Source: Miltoncostaea sp963703045 (GTDB lineage Bacteria > Actinomycetota > Thermoleophilia > Miltoncostaeales > Miltoncostaeaceae). Taken from it: 64,000 bases of DNA. Made by a program: the position numbers and the translations under genes. The notes beneath the pieces are model-generated. The model was given only the letters and a program-made list of their open reading frames with translations. It was not told the origin of the DNA and searched no databases. The stretch spans positions 1 to 64,000 of the forward strand of contig OY969782.1 of the NCBI GenBank assembly GCA_963703045.1. Reading direction: 5' to 3'. Below are positions 7,136-15,510 of this stretch, piece after piece (the stretch's first letter is position 1; every line of letters starts with the position of its first letter).

Positions 7136-8121
7136 GCGCGACCGCCGAGCGCCGTCGCGCCGGCTTCGAGCGGACGATGCTGCCCGAGATGCCGGGCGTC
7201 TACGCGGCCGCGCGGCGTTTCGCGCCGTCGCCGGCCGATGCCGAGGACCTCGCGCAGGAGACCATGCTCCGCGCCTTCCGCGCCTACGACCCCGACCGGC
7301 CCCCGACCCATCCGCGAGGCTGGCTCCAGGCGATCCTGCTCAACCTGGTGCGCGACCGGTCCCGCCACGACGCCCGGGCGCCGGCGCCGCTCTCGCTCGA
7401 GGACGAGGGGGCGGGGCTCTACGACCGGCTCCAGGCGGGCGTCGAGACCGGTCCGCTGAGCGACCCCGCCCGCCTGCTGCACCGATGGGACGATCGCGAC
7501 GCGATCCGGTCCGCCCTCGACGAGCTGCCGGACTGGGCGCGGCAGGTGCTGGTGCTGGCCCACGTGGTCGGCCTGAGGTACCGCGAGATCGCCGAGTCGA
7601 CGGGTGTCCCGATCGGCACGGTCATGAGCCGGCTCAGCCGCGCCCGCAGGGCGCTCGAGTCGCGCGTGGCCGATCGCATACGGCTGCCCGCGGTGGACGA
7701 CGCGCGCCTCGCCCCGGCTCCGGCCGGCGGGGCAGGGGCCGGCGACGACCTGCGGCGGGCCTGGGGCGGCGCCCCGCGCGCGGTCGATGCCCTGGCGGCG
7801 AGCCCGGAGCTGCTCGCCTCGGCCGGCGTCGCCACCCGCGCGATGACCACCGACGGCGCCCTGCCCGCCGCCGTCAAGCGGCAGATCCTCGACGCCCTCG
7901 ACGACGGGGCGGCGGCGGGGGACGGGGCCACGGCCGCGCTGGTCGACCTCGCCGTGCGCGCCGCCCGGGCTCCCGCCGAGCTCTCGCGCGCCGAGTTCGA
8001 GCGCGCCTATGCCGAGGGCTGGACCGAGGCCCAGGTGCTCGAGGCGCTGCACGTCGCCACCTGGGCGGGCTACCTCACGACGATGAACCTGGCGCTGGGC
8101 GGGGGCTCTCCGGGTAGCTGA
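7114..8121 (+). CDS. ECF sigma factor with C-terminal carboxymuconolactone decarboxylase (AhpD)-like extension
   Basis: The start is uncertain. GTG at 7114 overlaps the anti-sigma gene by 22 bases, CTG at 7132 sits just after GGAGGG, and ATG at 7177 would trim region 2. Sigma region 2 (PADAEDLAQETMLRAFRAYD, RGWLQAILLNLVRDRSR) and region 4 (ELPDWARQVLVLAHVVG, REIAESTGVPIGTVMSRLSR) are complete. About 110 further residues follow a Pro/Ala linker. Their end (FERAYAEGWTEAQVLEALHV, then ATWAGYLTTMNLALG) resembles the helical core of CMD/AhpD proteins, but the redox CxxC is absent and the extension has no cysteine. Fused tails in ECF factors can control their own sigma activity. It ends the coupled operon that began at 2450, and its 3' end overlaps the convergent VOC gene by 47 bases. 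Confidence 0.8.
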   Translation: MGCGGQLSATAERRRAGFERTMLPEMPGVYAAARRFAPSPADAEDLAQETMLRAFRAYDPDRPPTHPRGWLQAILLNLVRDRSRHDARAPAPLSLEDEGAGLYDRLQAGVETGPLSDPARLLHRWDDRDAIRSALDELPDWARQVLVLAHVVGLRYREIAESTGVPIGTVMSRLSRARRALESRVADRIRLPAVDDARLAPAPAGGAGAGDDLRRAWGGAPRAVDALAASPELLASAGVATRAMTTDGALPAAVKRQILDALDDGAAAGDGATAALVDLAVRAARAPAELSRAEFERAYAEGWTEAQVLEALHVATWAGYLTTMNLALGGGSPGS

Positions 8122-8422
8122 TCATCTCGGTGGCGAGCGATCCGGGGCCGGTCAGGTAGATGCTGCGGGTCGCGTCGCGGTGCGTCGCGATGGTGGCGCC
8201 GTGTGCCGCGGCGAGGCGCTCGAGCTCCTCGTCGGAGACGCGGAACGCCAGGTGCGACGGGTGCTGGTCGGCCAGCACGAACGCCAGCTTCGCCCCACCC
8301 GACTCGACGAGCGCCCAGGAAGGGTCCTGGTGCAGCACGGTGCTGCCGGGGACGGTGCGCATCTGCCAGTCGACGGCCGCGGCGATGTCCGGGACCTGCT
8401 GCGCGACGTGGTCGAACTGCAC
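8075..8422 (-). CDS. VOC (glyoxalase/bleomycin-resistance fold) family protein
   Basis: 115 residues from GTG at 8422 with GAGGAGG five bases upstream. The sequence opens with the typical VOC strand (MQFDHVAQQVPDIAAAVDWQ) and has one babb-b module pattern ending in SIYLTGPGSLATEMISYP. Such proteins are metal-dependent isomerases/dioxygenases or drug-binding proteins; the substrate cannot be read from this sequence. It is convergent with, and overlaps, the ECF-CMD gene by 47 bases. Confidence 0.8.
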   Translation of the reverse strand: MQFDHVAQQVPDIAAAVDWQMRTVPGSTVLHQDPSWALVESGGAKLAFVLADQHPSHLAFRVSDEELERLAAAHGATIATHRDATRSIYLTGPGSLATEMISYPESPRPAPGSSS

Positions 8423-8550
8423 GGGGCTCCTCCTCGGTGTCGGCCCCCTAGCGTAGGCGACGGCGGCGCGCCGGCATCGTCACCCGTCGGGCGCTCTCTC
8501 GGCACGGCGCGGCGCGGAGCCGTGCGTCCGGCGCTGCGAGGGTCGTCGTC

Positions 8551-10092
8551 GTGGTCGCCCGCCTCGTCAGCCCCGCCGTCCTCGGCATCGACACCTCGAC
8601 CGTGCAGGTCGAGGTCGACCTGCGGGCCGGCCTGCCCGCCTTCTCGATCGTCGGGCTGGCCGACGTCGCCGTGCAGGAGGCGCGGGAGAGGGTGCGCTCG
8701 GGTCTCGCCAACCAGGCCTTCTCGGTGCCCGCCCGGCGCATCGTGGCCAACCTCGCGCCGGCCGACCTGCGCAAGGCCGGCCCGCAGTACGACCTCCCCC
8801 TCGCCCTGGCGATCCTCGTGGCGTCGGGGCAGGCCGCCGCCGCCGCGCTCGACGGCGTCGGCGCCGTCGGCGAGCTCGCCCTCGACGGCTCCCTGCGACC
8901 GGTCGCGGGCGCGCTCGCGATGGCCGAGCACGCGGCCCGTCACGGGTGGCGCCGGCTGGTGGTGCCGCGGGCCAACGCCGACGAGGCCGGGCTCGTGCCC
9001 GGCATCGAGATCGTCGGGGCGGGGTCGCTGCGGGCGGCGCTCGACCGGCTCGAGGGCCGGGTCGCGACCGAGCCGCCCCGGGTCGATGCCGCCGCCCTGC
9101 TCGCCGCGGCCCGCGCGCACCCCGGCCCCGACCTCGCCGAGGTGCGCGGCCAGGGCGCGGCCCGGCGGGCCCTCGAGGTCGCCGCGGCGGGCGGGCACTC
9201 GATGCTCATGATCGGCCCGCCGGGGGCGGGCAAGACGATGCTGGCCCGGCGGATGCCGGGCATCATGCCGCCCCTCGACCTCGGCGAGGCGATCGCCGTC
9301 ACCCGCATCCACTCGGTCGCGGGTCTGCTCGACCCGGGCGCGCCGCTCGTCGTGCGGCGGCCCTTCCGGGCGCCGCACCACACGATCTCGGCGCCGGGGC
9401 TGGTGGGCGGCGGGCGGGTGCCGCGCCCCGGGGAGGTCAGCCTGGCGCACCACGGGGTGCTGTTCCTCGACGAGGTCTGCGCCTTCGCCCCCTCGGCGCT
9501 CGACGCGCTCCGGCAGCCGCTCGAGGAGGGGCACATCGACGTCACCCGGTCCATGGCGAGCGCGCGCTTCCCCGCCCGGCCGTTGCTGGTCTGCGCCGGC
9601 AACCCCTGCCCCTGCGGCTTCGACGGCGACCCCGTGCGACGTTGCGTGTGCCCCCCGGGACGCGCCGAGGCCTACCGGGCCCGGCTCTCGGGGCCGGTCG
9701 CCGACCGCATCGACCTGCACGTCGACGTGCCCCGGCTGGAGCGCGACGAGCTGATGGGACGGACCGCCCCGGCGGAGGGCAGCGCGGGGGTGCGCGCGCG
9801 GGTCGCCGCCGCACGGCGCCGTGCCGCGGACCGCGGGCAGGGGCGCCCCAACTCCGAGCTCGGGCCTGCGGCGGCGCGCGCCGCGGCCGTCCTCGACCCG
9901 CCGGCCCGCGCGCTGCTCGGCCGCGCCGTCAACCGACTCGCCCTCTCGGCGCGCGCACACGACCGCATCCTGCGGGTCGCCCGCACGATCGCCGACCTCG
10001 ACGGCGCGGAGGGTGTCGGCGCCGATCACCTCGCCGAGGCCATCGGCTACCGGGCCGTCCCACGCGCCGGGGCGGGGACGGCGGCGGCGTGA
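8551..10092 (+). CDS. comM: YifB/ComM family Mg-chelatase-like AAA+ ATPase
   Basis: 513 residues from GTG at 8551. The N-terminal ChlI-like domain (IDTSTVQVEVDLRAGLPAFS, VGLADVAVQEARERV) and the Lon-like fold are typical of the family. The AAA+ core follows, with Walker A GPPGAGKTM (about 222-230), Walker B VLFLDEV and a zinc-type cysteine cluster CAGNPCPCGF ... CVCPP. The C-terminal helical part contains NRLALSARAHDRILRVARTI. ComM is a branch-migration helicase that helps integrate transformed DNA. The GTGA overlap with dprA (10089-10092) puts the two competence/recombination genes in one unit, an arrangement common across bacteria. Length agrees with the family (about 500). Confidence 0.93.
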   Translation: MVARLVSPAVLGIDTSTVQVEVDLRAGLPAFSIVGLADVAVQEARERVRSGLANQAFSVPARRIVANLAPADLRKAGPQYDLPLALAILVASGQAAAAALDGVGAVGELALDGSLRPVAGALAMAEHAARHGWRRLVVPRANADEAGLVPGIEIVGAGSLRAALDRLEGRVATEPPRVDAAALLAAARAHPGPDLAEVRGQGAARRALEVAAAGGHSMLMIGPPGAGKTMLARRMPGIMPPLDLGEAIAVTRIHSVAGLLDPGAPLVVRRPFRAPHHTISAPGLVGGGRVPRPGEVSLAHHGVLFLDEVCAFAPSALDALRQPLEEGHIDVTRSMASARFPARPLLVCAGNPCPCGFDGDPVRRCVCPPGRAEAYRARLSGPVADRIDLHVDVPRLERDELMGRTAPAEGSAGVRARVAAARRRAADRGQGRPNSELGPAAARAAAVLDPPARALLGRAVNRLALSARAHDRILRVARTIADLDGAEGVGADHLAEAIGYRAVPRAGAGTAAA

Positions 10093-11207
10093 GCGGGGAG
10101 GGGGAGTGGCCGCTCGGCCTCGCGCGCCTGGCGCACGATCTCGGTCGCGACCTGCAGCGCGCGGCCCGCGTCGCCGGGGGTCCGGAGCGCCTCTGGTCGG
10201 CGGGCCCGTCGTCGCTCGGTCGCGCCCTGCGCGCCGACGGCGCCGATCTGGCGGCGGCCGTGGCGGCGCGGCGGCGCATCGACCCCGGCGCCGATCGCCG
10301 GGCGCTGACGGGGGCGGGCCTCGCCCACGCGAGCCTGCTCGACGCGGCGTATCCGGGCGCGCTGCGGGCGCTCCCCGACCCGCCGTTCGTCCTCTTCGGT
10401 CGCGGCGCGGTCGGCGCGTCGCTGGCGCGGCTGACCGAGGCGCCGGTGGTCGCCGTCGTCGGCAGCCGCCGGGCGACGGCGGCCGGGCTGGCCTTCGCAC
10501 GCGACCTCGCGGCCGACCTGACGCGGCGGGGCGCCGTGGTGGTGAGCGGCCTGGCGCACGGCATCGACGCCGCGGCGCACGAGGGGGCGCTCGCGGCCGG
10601 GGGCTGCACGGTGGCGGTGCTCGGGTGCGGCGTCGATGTGCCCTACCCACGACGCAACCGGACCCTGGCCGCGCGCATCGCCGGCGGCGGCGCCCTGCTG
10701 TCGGAGTTCTGGCCGGGGACCCCGCCCGCCCCGTGGCGCTTTCCCGCGCGCAACCGGATCGTGGCGGGCCTGGCCGGAGCGGTCGCCGTGATCGAGGCCG
10801 GACGGCGGTCGGGCGCGCTGATCACCGCCGACTTCGCACTGGAGCTCGGCCGCCCGGTGCTGGCGGTGCCCGGGTGGCCCGGGGCCCTGGCCTCGGAGGG
10901 GTGCAACGCGCTCCTTCGGGCCGGCGCGGCGCTCTTGGAGTCGGCCGACGACGTGGTGGCCGAGATGCCCCACGCCGGCTGGCACGACGACGTGATGACG
11001 GGCGCCACGTCGGCGCCGGAGGGCCTGCCCGGCCGCATCCACGCGCTGCTCGCCCGCGAGCCGCTCGGCGCCGACGGGCTGGCGGAGGCGCTCGGCGAGG
11101 ACCCGGCCGCGGTCGGGCGCAGCCTCGCGATGCTGGAGATCGACGGGCGGGTGATCCGCGGCGAGAGCGGCCGCTGGTGGGCCGCCCGCTCGGCGGCAGG
11201 GGGGTGA
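10089..11207 (+). CDS. dprA: DNA-processing protein DprA (RecA loader)
   Basis: 372 residues from GTG at 10089, overlapping the comM stop. The Rossmann-like DprA core is present: VVAVVGSRRATAAG, VVVSGLAHGIDAAAHEGAL, GVDVPYPRRNRTL, PARNRIVAGLAGAVAVIEA and SGALITADFALELGRPVLAVPG. An N-terminal helical region (about 1-110) and a C-terminal winged-helix-like domain (GRIHALLAREPLGADGLAEA) flank it. DprA binds single-stranded DNA and loads RecA during uptake and recombination. It ends just before a strong hairpin at 11213-11252. Confidence 0.95.
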   Translation: MSGEGEWPLGLARLAHDLGRDLQRAARVAGGPERLWSAGPSSLGRALRADGADLAAAVAARRRIDPGADRRALTGAGLAHASLLDAAYPGALRALPDPPFVLFGRGAVGASLARLTEAPVVAVVGSRRATAAGLAFARDLAADLTRRGAVVVSGLAHGIDAAAHEGALAAGGCTVAVLGCGVDVPYPRRNRTLAARIAGGGALLSEFWPGTPPAPWRFPARNRIVAGLAGAVAVIEAGRRSGALITADFALELGRPVLAVPGWPGALASEGCNALLRAGAALLESADDVVAEMPHAGWHDDVMTGATSAPEGLPGRIHALLAREPLGADGLAEALGEDPAAVGRSLAMLEIDGRVIRGESGRWWAARSAAGG

Positions 11208-11212
11208 TCCCC

Positions 11213-11252
11213 CGGGGCCCCGGCCCCCGCCCGGCGGGCCGGACGGGCCCCG
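11213..11252. terminator. GC-rich nested hairpin between convergent dprA and pafBC
   Basis: Arms CGGGGCCC (11213-11220) and GGGCCCCG (11245-11252) enclose a second inverted repeat around GCCCGGCGGGC. There is no T-run, so this would be an I-shaped terminator of the sort common in high-GC actinobacteria, usable from both sides. Confidence 0.5.
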
Positions 11253-11258
11253 CCGCGC

Positions 11259-13400
11259 CTACCGGGTCGTCGCCCTCCGGCGCTGCCCTCCGCTCGGGTG
11301 GTCGGCGCCGTCGTACCGGGCGAGGATCTCCTCGGCCAGGTCGGCGACGGTGCGCCGCAGGCCCACCGGCTCGAACAGCACCGCGTCGCCCTGGTACTTG
11401 AGCAGCTCCTTCACCAGCCACTCCTCGCTGGCGTAGGGGATCTCCACCAGCACCGAACCGTCGGCGAAGCGCTCACGGGAGCTGTGCTTCTCGACCATCC
11501 AGCGCGCGAGCGCGGGGGCGCACCACACCGACGCGCTCTGCGCCACGGTCTCGCCCGGCCGCGGGTGCGCCCCCCAGGGCATGTAGGGCCCGGCGGTCGC
11601 GATCTCGGGCCGCCGCTGGAACCGCTCCTCCAGCAGCACCGCGCTGCGCAGGCGGTCGAGCCGGAAGGTGCGCTGCGCCTCGGCGCGGCGGCAGTACGCG
11701 ACCACGTACCAGGCGTCCTGGGCGTTGACGAGCAGGTGCGACTCGATCACCCGCTTCGTGATGGCGCCCCGCGACTCGGTCCAGTAGTCGATCTCGAGCA
11801 GCCGGTCCTCGCGGATCGCCTGGCTGACGGCAGTGGCCAGCCCGGTGTTCTGCACCTGGGCGCGACCCAGCTCGACCGTCGGCAGGCTGTCGCCGCCGAT
11901 GGCGGCCTCGACCTTGGCCCGCACCGAGCTGAGCGAGCTGCCCGCCTCGGTCGGCAGCCGGTCGCCGATGAAGTCGAGCGTCCAGAGCAGGGCCTTCGCC
12001 TCGAGCGGCGACAGGCGCGCCGGACGCGCGAAGCGATCGCCGTAGGTCTCCTTCTGCACCACCACGGTGTCGCCGTCGATCTGGGCGAACAGCGCGTAGC
12101 ACCCGCCGCCGAAGTTGATCAGGTTGAGCAGGCCGATGTCGTCCTCGAGCACCCGCTTGTCGAGGTTGAGGGAGGCGCGCAGGTCGGAGATGGGGATCTG
12201 GGCCTCGGCCGAGTCGCCGCAGGCGGCCAGCAGACGGGTCATCAGGGCGAGCAGCCGGGCGAAGCGCTCGGCCGGCACGACCCGCTCGGGCGTGCCCTGC
12301 GCGCCGGGGGCCTCGGCGGCGGGCGCGGCCGGCACGGGCGCCGGCTCGTGGGCCAGCGGCGCTGACGAGGACGGGCGGGGGCTGCCGACCTGGTGACGCT
12401 CGCGCGCCAGCTCGAGGGCGGCGATGACGGCCTCGGCCAGCTCGGGCGGACCCACCACGCGCGCCTCGGCGCCCAGGCCGAGGATCCAGGCCACGAGCTC
12501 GTGCGCGTTGGCGTAGTCGGTCGTGTAGACGCCCGAGCCGTCGGCGCCGATCGCCGTCGCACCGTAGGCGCCGAACATCTGCTCGACCCACCAGGCGATG
12601 GTGGGGGTGAGGGCGATCGTCGCGGTCTGGTGCGGTCCCTCGAGCTGCCAGGGCGCCCGGTCGCGGTACCGCGAGAGGTCGAAGTCCTGCGGCGCCTTGA
12701 AGTCGTGCTCGGCGCGGGTCTTGAACGTGATCCGCCCCTCGACGCGCGACAGCCGGAAGATGCGCGTGTCGCTGCGCTCGTGGGAGTAGCCGACCATGTA
12801 CCAGTTGCCCGCGGAGTAGAGCAGGCTGTACGGATCGACCTCGCGCTCGGAGCGCTCGTCGCGACCGATCGAGTAGTAGGTGAAGCGGATCGTCTTGCGC
12901 CGGCTGATCGCCGACTCGATCTTGCTCAGGTGGTTGGCGACCTCGGGCGAGTAGTCGCCGCCGAGCAGGTTGACCGAGACGGTGCGCGCCGCGTGGTCGT
13001 CGAGCGGGCTCGGCCGCCCGAGGGTGAGGTGCTGCAGCGCGAGCCGTAGCGGCTCGGCGTAGGCGAACTGGCCCTCCAGCAGGTAGAGGCAGGTCTGCAG
13101 CGCCGACAGCTCGGCCTGGTCGAAGTCGAGCTCGGGGAGGTAGTAGTTCTCGGGCGGCAGGGCGTAGAGGTCGCCCTGGAAGGGGTCGTCGCCGGGGCGC
13201 TCCACGGCCAGCCGCAGGCCCATGGCCTCGATCTCGGCCCGGTCGGCGTAGAACCGGCGCAGGAACGCCTGCTCGGTCATGCCGCCGTAGCCCTCGACCG
13301 CCTCGTGGATCTCATCGGCCGTCACCGGCCGCTGCTGAGACATCAGGAAGGCGACCAGGGAGAGCTGGCGCACCAGCTTGTCGTCGTCTCTCATCGCCAT
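11259..13400 (-). CDS. pafBC: fused PafB-PafC WYL-domain transcriptional regulator
   Basis: About 713 residues from ATG at 13400 (a second ATG lies six bases on; no good Shine-Dalgarno). There are two halves of the same design in tandem. Each has an N-terminal winged helix (KLVRQLSLVAFLMSQQRPVT; FARLLALMTRLLAACGDSAE), a WYL domain (SAGNWYMVGYSHE ... FRLSRVEGR; AQDAWYVVAYCRRAE ... FRLDRLRS) and a WCX extension. A Pro/Ala linker near residues 345-375 joins them. PafB and PafC form a heterodimeric activator of the DNA-damage response in actinobacteria, responding to single-stranded DNA; here both are one chain. No Pup-proteasome genes are nearby. A TATCAT -10 element (minus strand, 13442-13437) lies about 36 bases upstream of the start. 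Confidence 0.88.
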   Translation of the reverse strand: MAMRDDDKLVRQLSLVAFLMSQQRPVTADEIHEAVEGYGGMTEQAFLRRFYADRAEIEAMGLRLAVERPGDDPFQGDLYALPPENYYLPELDFDQAELSALQTCLYLLEGQFAYAEPLRLALQHLTLGRPSPLDDHAARTVSVNLLGGDYSPEVANHLSKIESAISRRKTIRFTYYSIGRDERSEREVDPYSLLYSAGNWYMVGYSHERSDTRIFRLSRVEGRITFKTRAEHDFKAPQDFDLSRYRDRAPWQLEGPHQTATIALTPTIAWWVEQMFGAYGATAIGADGSGVYTTDYANAHELVAWILGLGAEARVVGPPELAEAVIAALELARERHQVGSPRPSSSAPLAHEPAPVPAAPAAEAPGAQGTPERVVPAERFARLLALMTRLLAACGDSAEAQIPISDLRASLNLDKRVLEDDIGLLNLINFGGGCYALFAQIDGDTVVVQKETYGDRFARPARLSPLEAKALLWTLDFIGDRLPTEAGSSLSSVRAKVEAAIGGDSLPTVELGRAQVQNTGLATAVSQAIREDRLLEIDYWTESRGAITKRVIESHLLVNAQDAWYVVAYCRRAEAQRTFRLDRLRSAVLLEERFQRRPEIATAGPYMPWGAHPRPGETVAQSASVWCAPALARWMVEKHSSRERFADGSVLVEIPYASEEWLVKELLKYQGDAVLFEPVGLRRTVADLAEEILARYDGADHPSGGQRRRATTR

Positions 13401-13515
13401 GATCGCGTGCTCACTACCCGTCTGTCGGGGCGTCCGATGATAGCCCAGGTGCCCCGGGGGGGCCGCCATCGCGGGCCCGTGGAATCCGCTCCGAGCGAGG
13501 AGGCGGCGTGGATGC

Positions 13516-14544
13516 TCACGGGCGCCGCCCGAGGGCCGGCGCGGCCGCGCGCGCGGCCATCAGGTCGCGGTGGGCGGCGCCGGAGAGGGCCAGCTCGAGC
13601 GGCACCAGCATCACGACCGGCAGGAGGGCCCAGGCCATGCCCGGCGCCAGCGCCGCGGCGCTCGCCAGCCCCCCGGCCATCCCGACCAGGATGACCCCGA
13701 GCTCGTTGCGGGTCACCGATGCCGCGTCGTCGGGCGACACCGCGATGTGCAGCACGAGGGCGATGGCGAACGCGACGGACATCGCGGCGAAGGCCCGGTC
13801 GGCGAGCGCGGCCAGCAGCAGCGCGCCCACGAGGGCGATCGCCGCCCACGCGATCGCGTAGCGCCGCCCGGCCGCCCCGAGCAGGACGATGGTCGTCGTC
13901 TTGGGCGGCAGCGCGCGGCTGTCCGGGACCCGGTCGAGGTAGTGGTGCATCATCAGCATCGCCACGCACGACGCCGCGTAGGCGATGCCGGCGAGCGCCG
14001 CCGCCCCCGACAGCTCACCGCGCTGCAGCACGTAGGCCCCGCAGGTGCAGCCCCAGATGCAGGCGAAGGCCACCGCCTCGCCGCTGAAGGGGCGGTACGC
14101 CGCCCGCACCGGCGGGAGCGTGTAGAGCACCGCGCCGCCCAGGCCGAGCAGGCCGAACAGCAGCAGCACCCACCCCCAGCGCGCCGCGGCGGCGATGCCG
14201 AGGGCCGCCGCGGCGAGCGACGCCGCCACCGCGACTCCGGCGAGCGCCCGCGGGCCGAGCAGCCCCGACGCGATCACCTTGCTGCCGCCGCTGATGACCC
14301 GCGGCGAGGGATCGCGGTCGGTGCCGGACCGCCAGTCCGAGATCTCGTTGACGCTGTGGGCGACCAGGCCCTGCAGGAGCACCCCGATGGCCACGGCCAC
14401 GAGGTAGCCGCGCACGGAGATCGCGCCGCCGTCGCGCCAGGCGAGGGCCGTGCCGAGGGTGATGGCGGTGAAGGACCACTGAAGCACCGGGATCACCCGG
14501 ATCTCGAGCCAGAGACCCAGCAGCGCTCGGCGGACGCCGGCCAT
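13516..14544 (-). CDS. UbiA-family membrane prenyltransferase
   Basis: 342 residues from ATG at 14544. Eight or nine hydrophobic segments alternate with the two Asp-rich prenyl-diphosphate/Mg sites: NEISDWRSGTD near residue 70 and DRVPDSRALPPKTT near residue 205. These transfer a polyprenyl chain to an aromatic acceptor. With mqnE 5 kb away, a futalosine-pathway menaquinone prenyltransferase (MenA/MqnP-like) is a fair guess, but other UbiA roles (heme O, chlorophyll-type lipids) are not excluded. A TACGAT box ends five bases before the ATG, so the message is probably leaderless and shares a divergent promoter region with the gene at 14590. Confidence 0.85.
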   Translation of the reverse strand: MAGVRRALLGLWLEIRVIPVLQWSFTAITLGTALAWRDGGAISVRGYLVAVAIGVLLQGLVAHSVNEISDWRSGTDRDPSPRVISGGSKVIASGLLGPRALAGVAVAASLAAAALGIAAAARWGWVLLLFGLLGLGGAVLYTLPPVRAAYRPFSGEAVAFACIWGCTCGAYVLQRGELSGAAALAGIAYAASCVAMLMMHHYLDRVPDSRALPPKTTTIVLLGAAGRRYAIAWAAIALVGALLLAALADRAFAAMSVAFAIALVLHIAVSPDDAASVTRNELGVILVGMAGGLASAAALAPGMAWALLPVVMLVPLELALSGAAHRDLMAARAAAPALGRRP

Positions 14545-14589
14545 GGCGCATCGTACCGTCGCCGCCGGGCCCGCTGGTACCCTGCCGCC
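14545..14589. promoter_or_regulatory. compact divergent promoter pair, both apparently leaderless
   Basis: On the minus strand TACGAT (14555-14550) ends five bases before the UbiA ATG. On the plus strand TACCCT (14578-14583) ends six bases before the ATG at 14590. Only 45 bases separate the two start codons, and neither gene has a Shine-Dalgarno. The spacing fits transcription starting at or next to the start codon. Confidence 0.5.
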
Positions 14590-14853
14590 ATGCCCGTCTT
14601 CCAGCACGTCCACGACATCCCCGACGAGGACGAGCTGGCGCAGCTCGTCGGCGCGGCCACGCCCCATTTCGCATTCCAGATCCGCGACCGGGTGGCCCAG
14701 TACGCGGCGGCGCTACCGCCCGACCACCGCCGGGCGCCCGAGCTCGCGGCGCACCTCGCCCGCCTCGACCGACTCGGCTACGAGGGCGAGAGCGCCGGCG
14801 TCACCGCTCCCGACCTGCCCGCCCGTCCCCCGACGGTGGTCCCGCGGGGCTGA
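14590..14853 (+). CDS. small conserved-looking hypothetical protein
   Basis: 87 residues from ATG at 14590. It is acidic then helical (HDIPDEDELAQLVGAATPHF, then RVAQYAAALPPDHRRAPELA) with no membrane span or signal peptide. I do not recognise a family. Coding support comes from its own -10 box six bases upstream and actinobacterial codon bias. Its last 53 bases overlap the convergent Nudix gene. Confidence 0.6.
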   Translation: MPVFQHVHDIPDEDELAQLVGAATPHFAFQIRDRVAQYAAALPPDHRRAPELAAHLARLDRLGYEGESAGVTAPDLPARPPTVVPRG

Positions 14854-15451
14854 GGGCGCAGCGGGCGACGCCGCAGAGGGTGCGGAGCACCCGCGCCGTC
14901 GCCCCCCAGACGTCCTCGCCGGCGAGCGGGTAGCGCAGCTCGAGCAGGGCCGGCGACGGCGGCAGGGCGGCGTCGGCCGCCAGCAGGTCGGCCACGCGCG
15001 CGTGGATCAGCCGGGCGACCTCGCCGTCGCTCGGCACCGCCGTCATCGGCGCATCGAGCACGGCGACGAACGGGTGGATGATGAACCCCGAGACCATCGT
15101 GGTGACGTCGTCGAGCTCGCCGATCACGCGCACGGCGTCGCGCGCGATGCCGACCTCCTCCTCGGTCTCGCGCAGCGCGGCGTCGCGCTCGGTCGCGTCG
15201 TGGGCCTCGACGACCCCACCCGGCAGCGAGATCTGCCCCGGGTGCGCCGGCAGGTGGTCGCTGCGCTTCGTGAGCAGCAGGTGGGGCTCGCCGCCGAGCT
15301 CGTAGAGCACGATCAGCACGGCCGCGCGTCGCCCCGGACCGGGCAGGGTCGTGCGCGGGCGGTCGCGCAGCGCGTCGCCCAGGGCGACGGCCAGGTCGCC
15401 CAGCGCGGGCAGCGTCGCCGGCGGAGGGGGGGGATGGCGTGCGGCGCCCAC
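14801..15451 (-). CDS. Nudix hydrolase, coenzyme A pyrophosphatase type (NudL/YeaB-like)
   Basis: 216 residues from GTG at 15451. It shows the CoA-type signature LLLTKRSDHLPAHPGQISLP directly before the Nudix box, which carries GG...E and RETEEEVGI (the REuxEExGu core). This family hydrolyses the diphosphate of CoA and its derivatives to 3',5'-ADP and 4'-phosphopantetheine. The C-terminal 20 residues overlap the convergent small gene at 14590-14853, and this tail (PPSGDGRAGRER) is probably unstructured. TACACT ends six bases before the GTG, suggesting a leaderless transcript. Confidence 0.88.
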   Translation of the reverse strand: MGAARHPPPPPATLPALGDLAVALGDALRDRPRTTLPGPGRRAAVLIVLYELGGEPHLLLTKRSDHLPAHPGQISLPGGVVEAHDATERDAALRETEEEVGIARDAVRVIGELDDVTTMVSGFIIHPFVAVLDAPMTAVPSDGEVARLIHARVADLLAADAALPPSPALLELRYPLAGEDVWGATARVLRTLCGVARCALSPAGPPSGDGRAGRER

Positions 15452-15457
15452 CCGGCG

Positions 15458-15463
15458 AGTGTA
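15458..15463 (-). promoter_or_regulatory. -10 box of leaderless Nudix gene
   Basis: TACACT on the minus strand, six bases before GTG at 15451. No ribosome site lies between. It follows the recurrent TAnnnT-N5-8-start arrangement of this window. Confidence 0.45.
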
Positions 15464-15510
15464 CGCAGGCCGTCCGGCCCGCCGGCCCGCCGGTCTGCAA
15501 CAGTCCGGTG

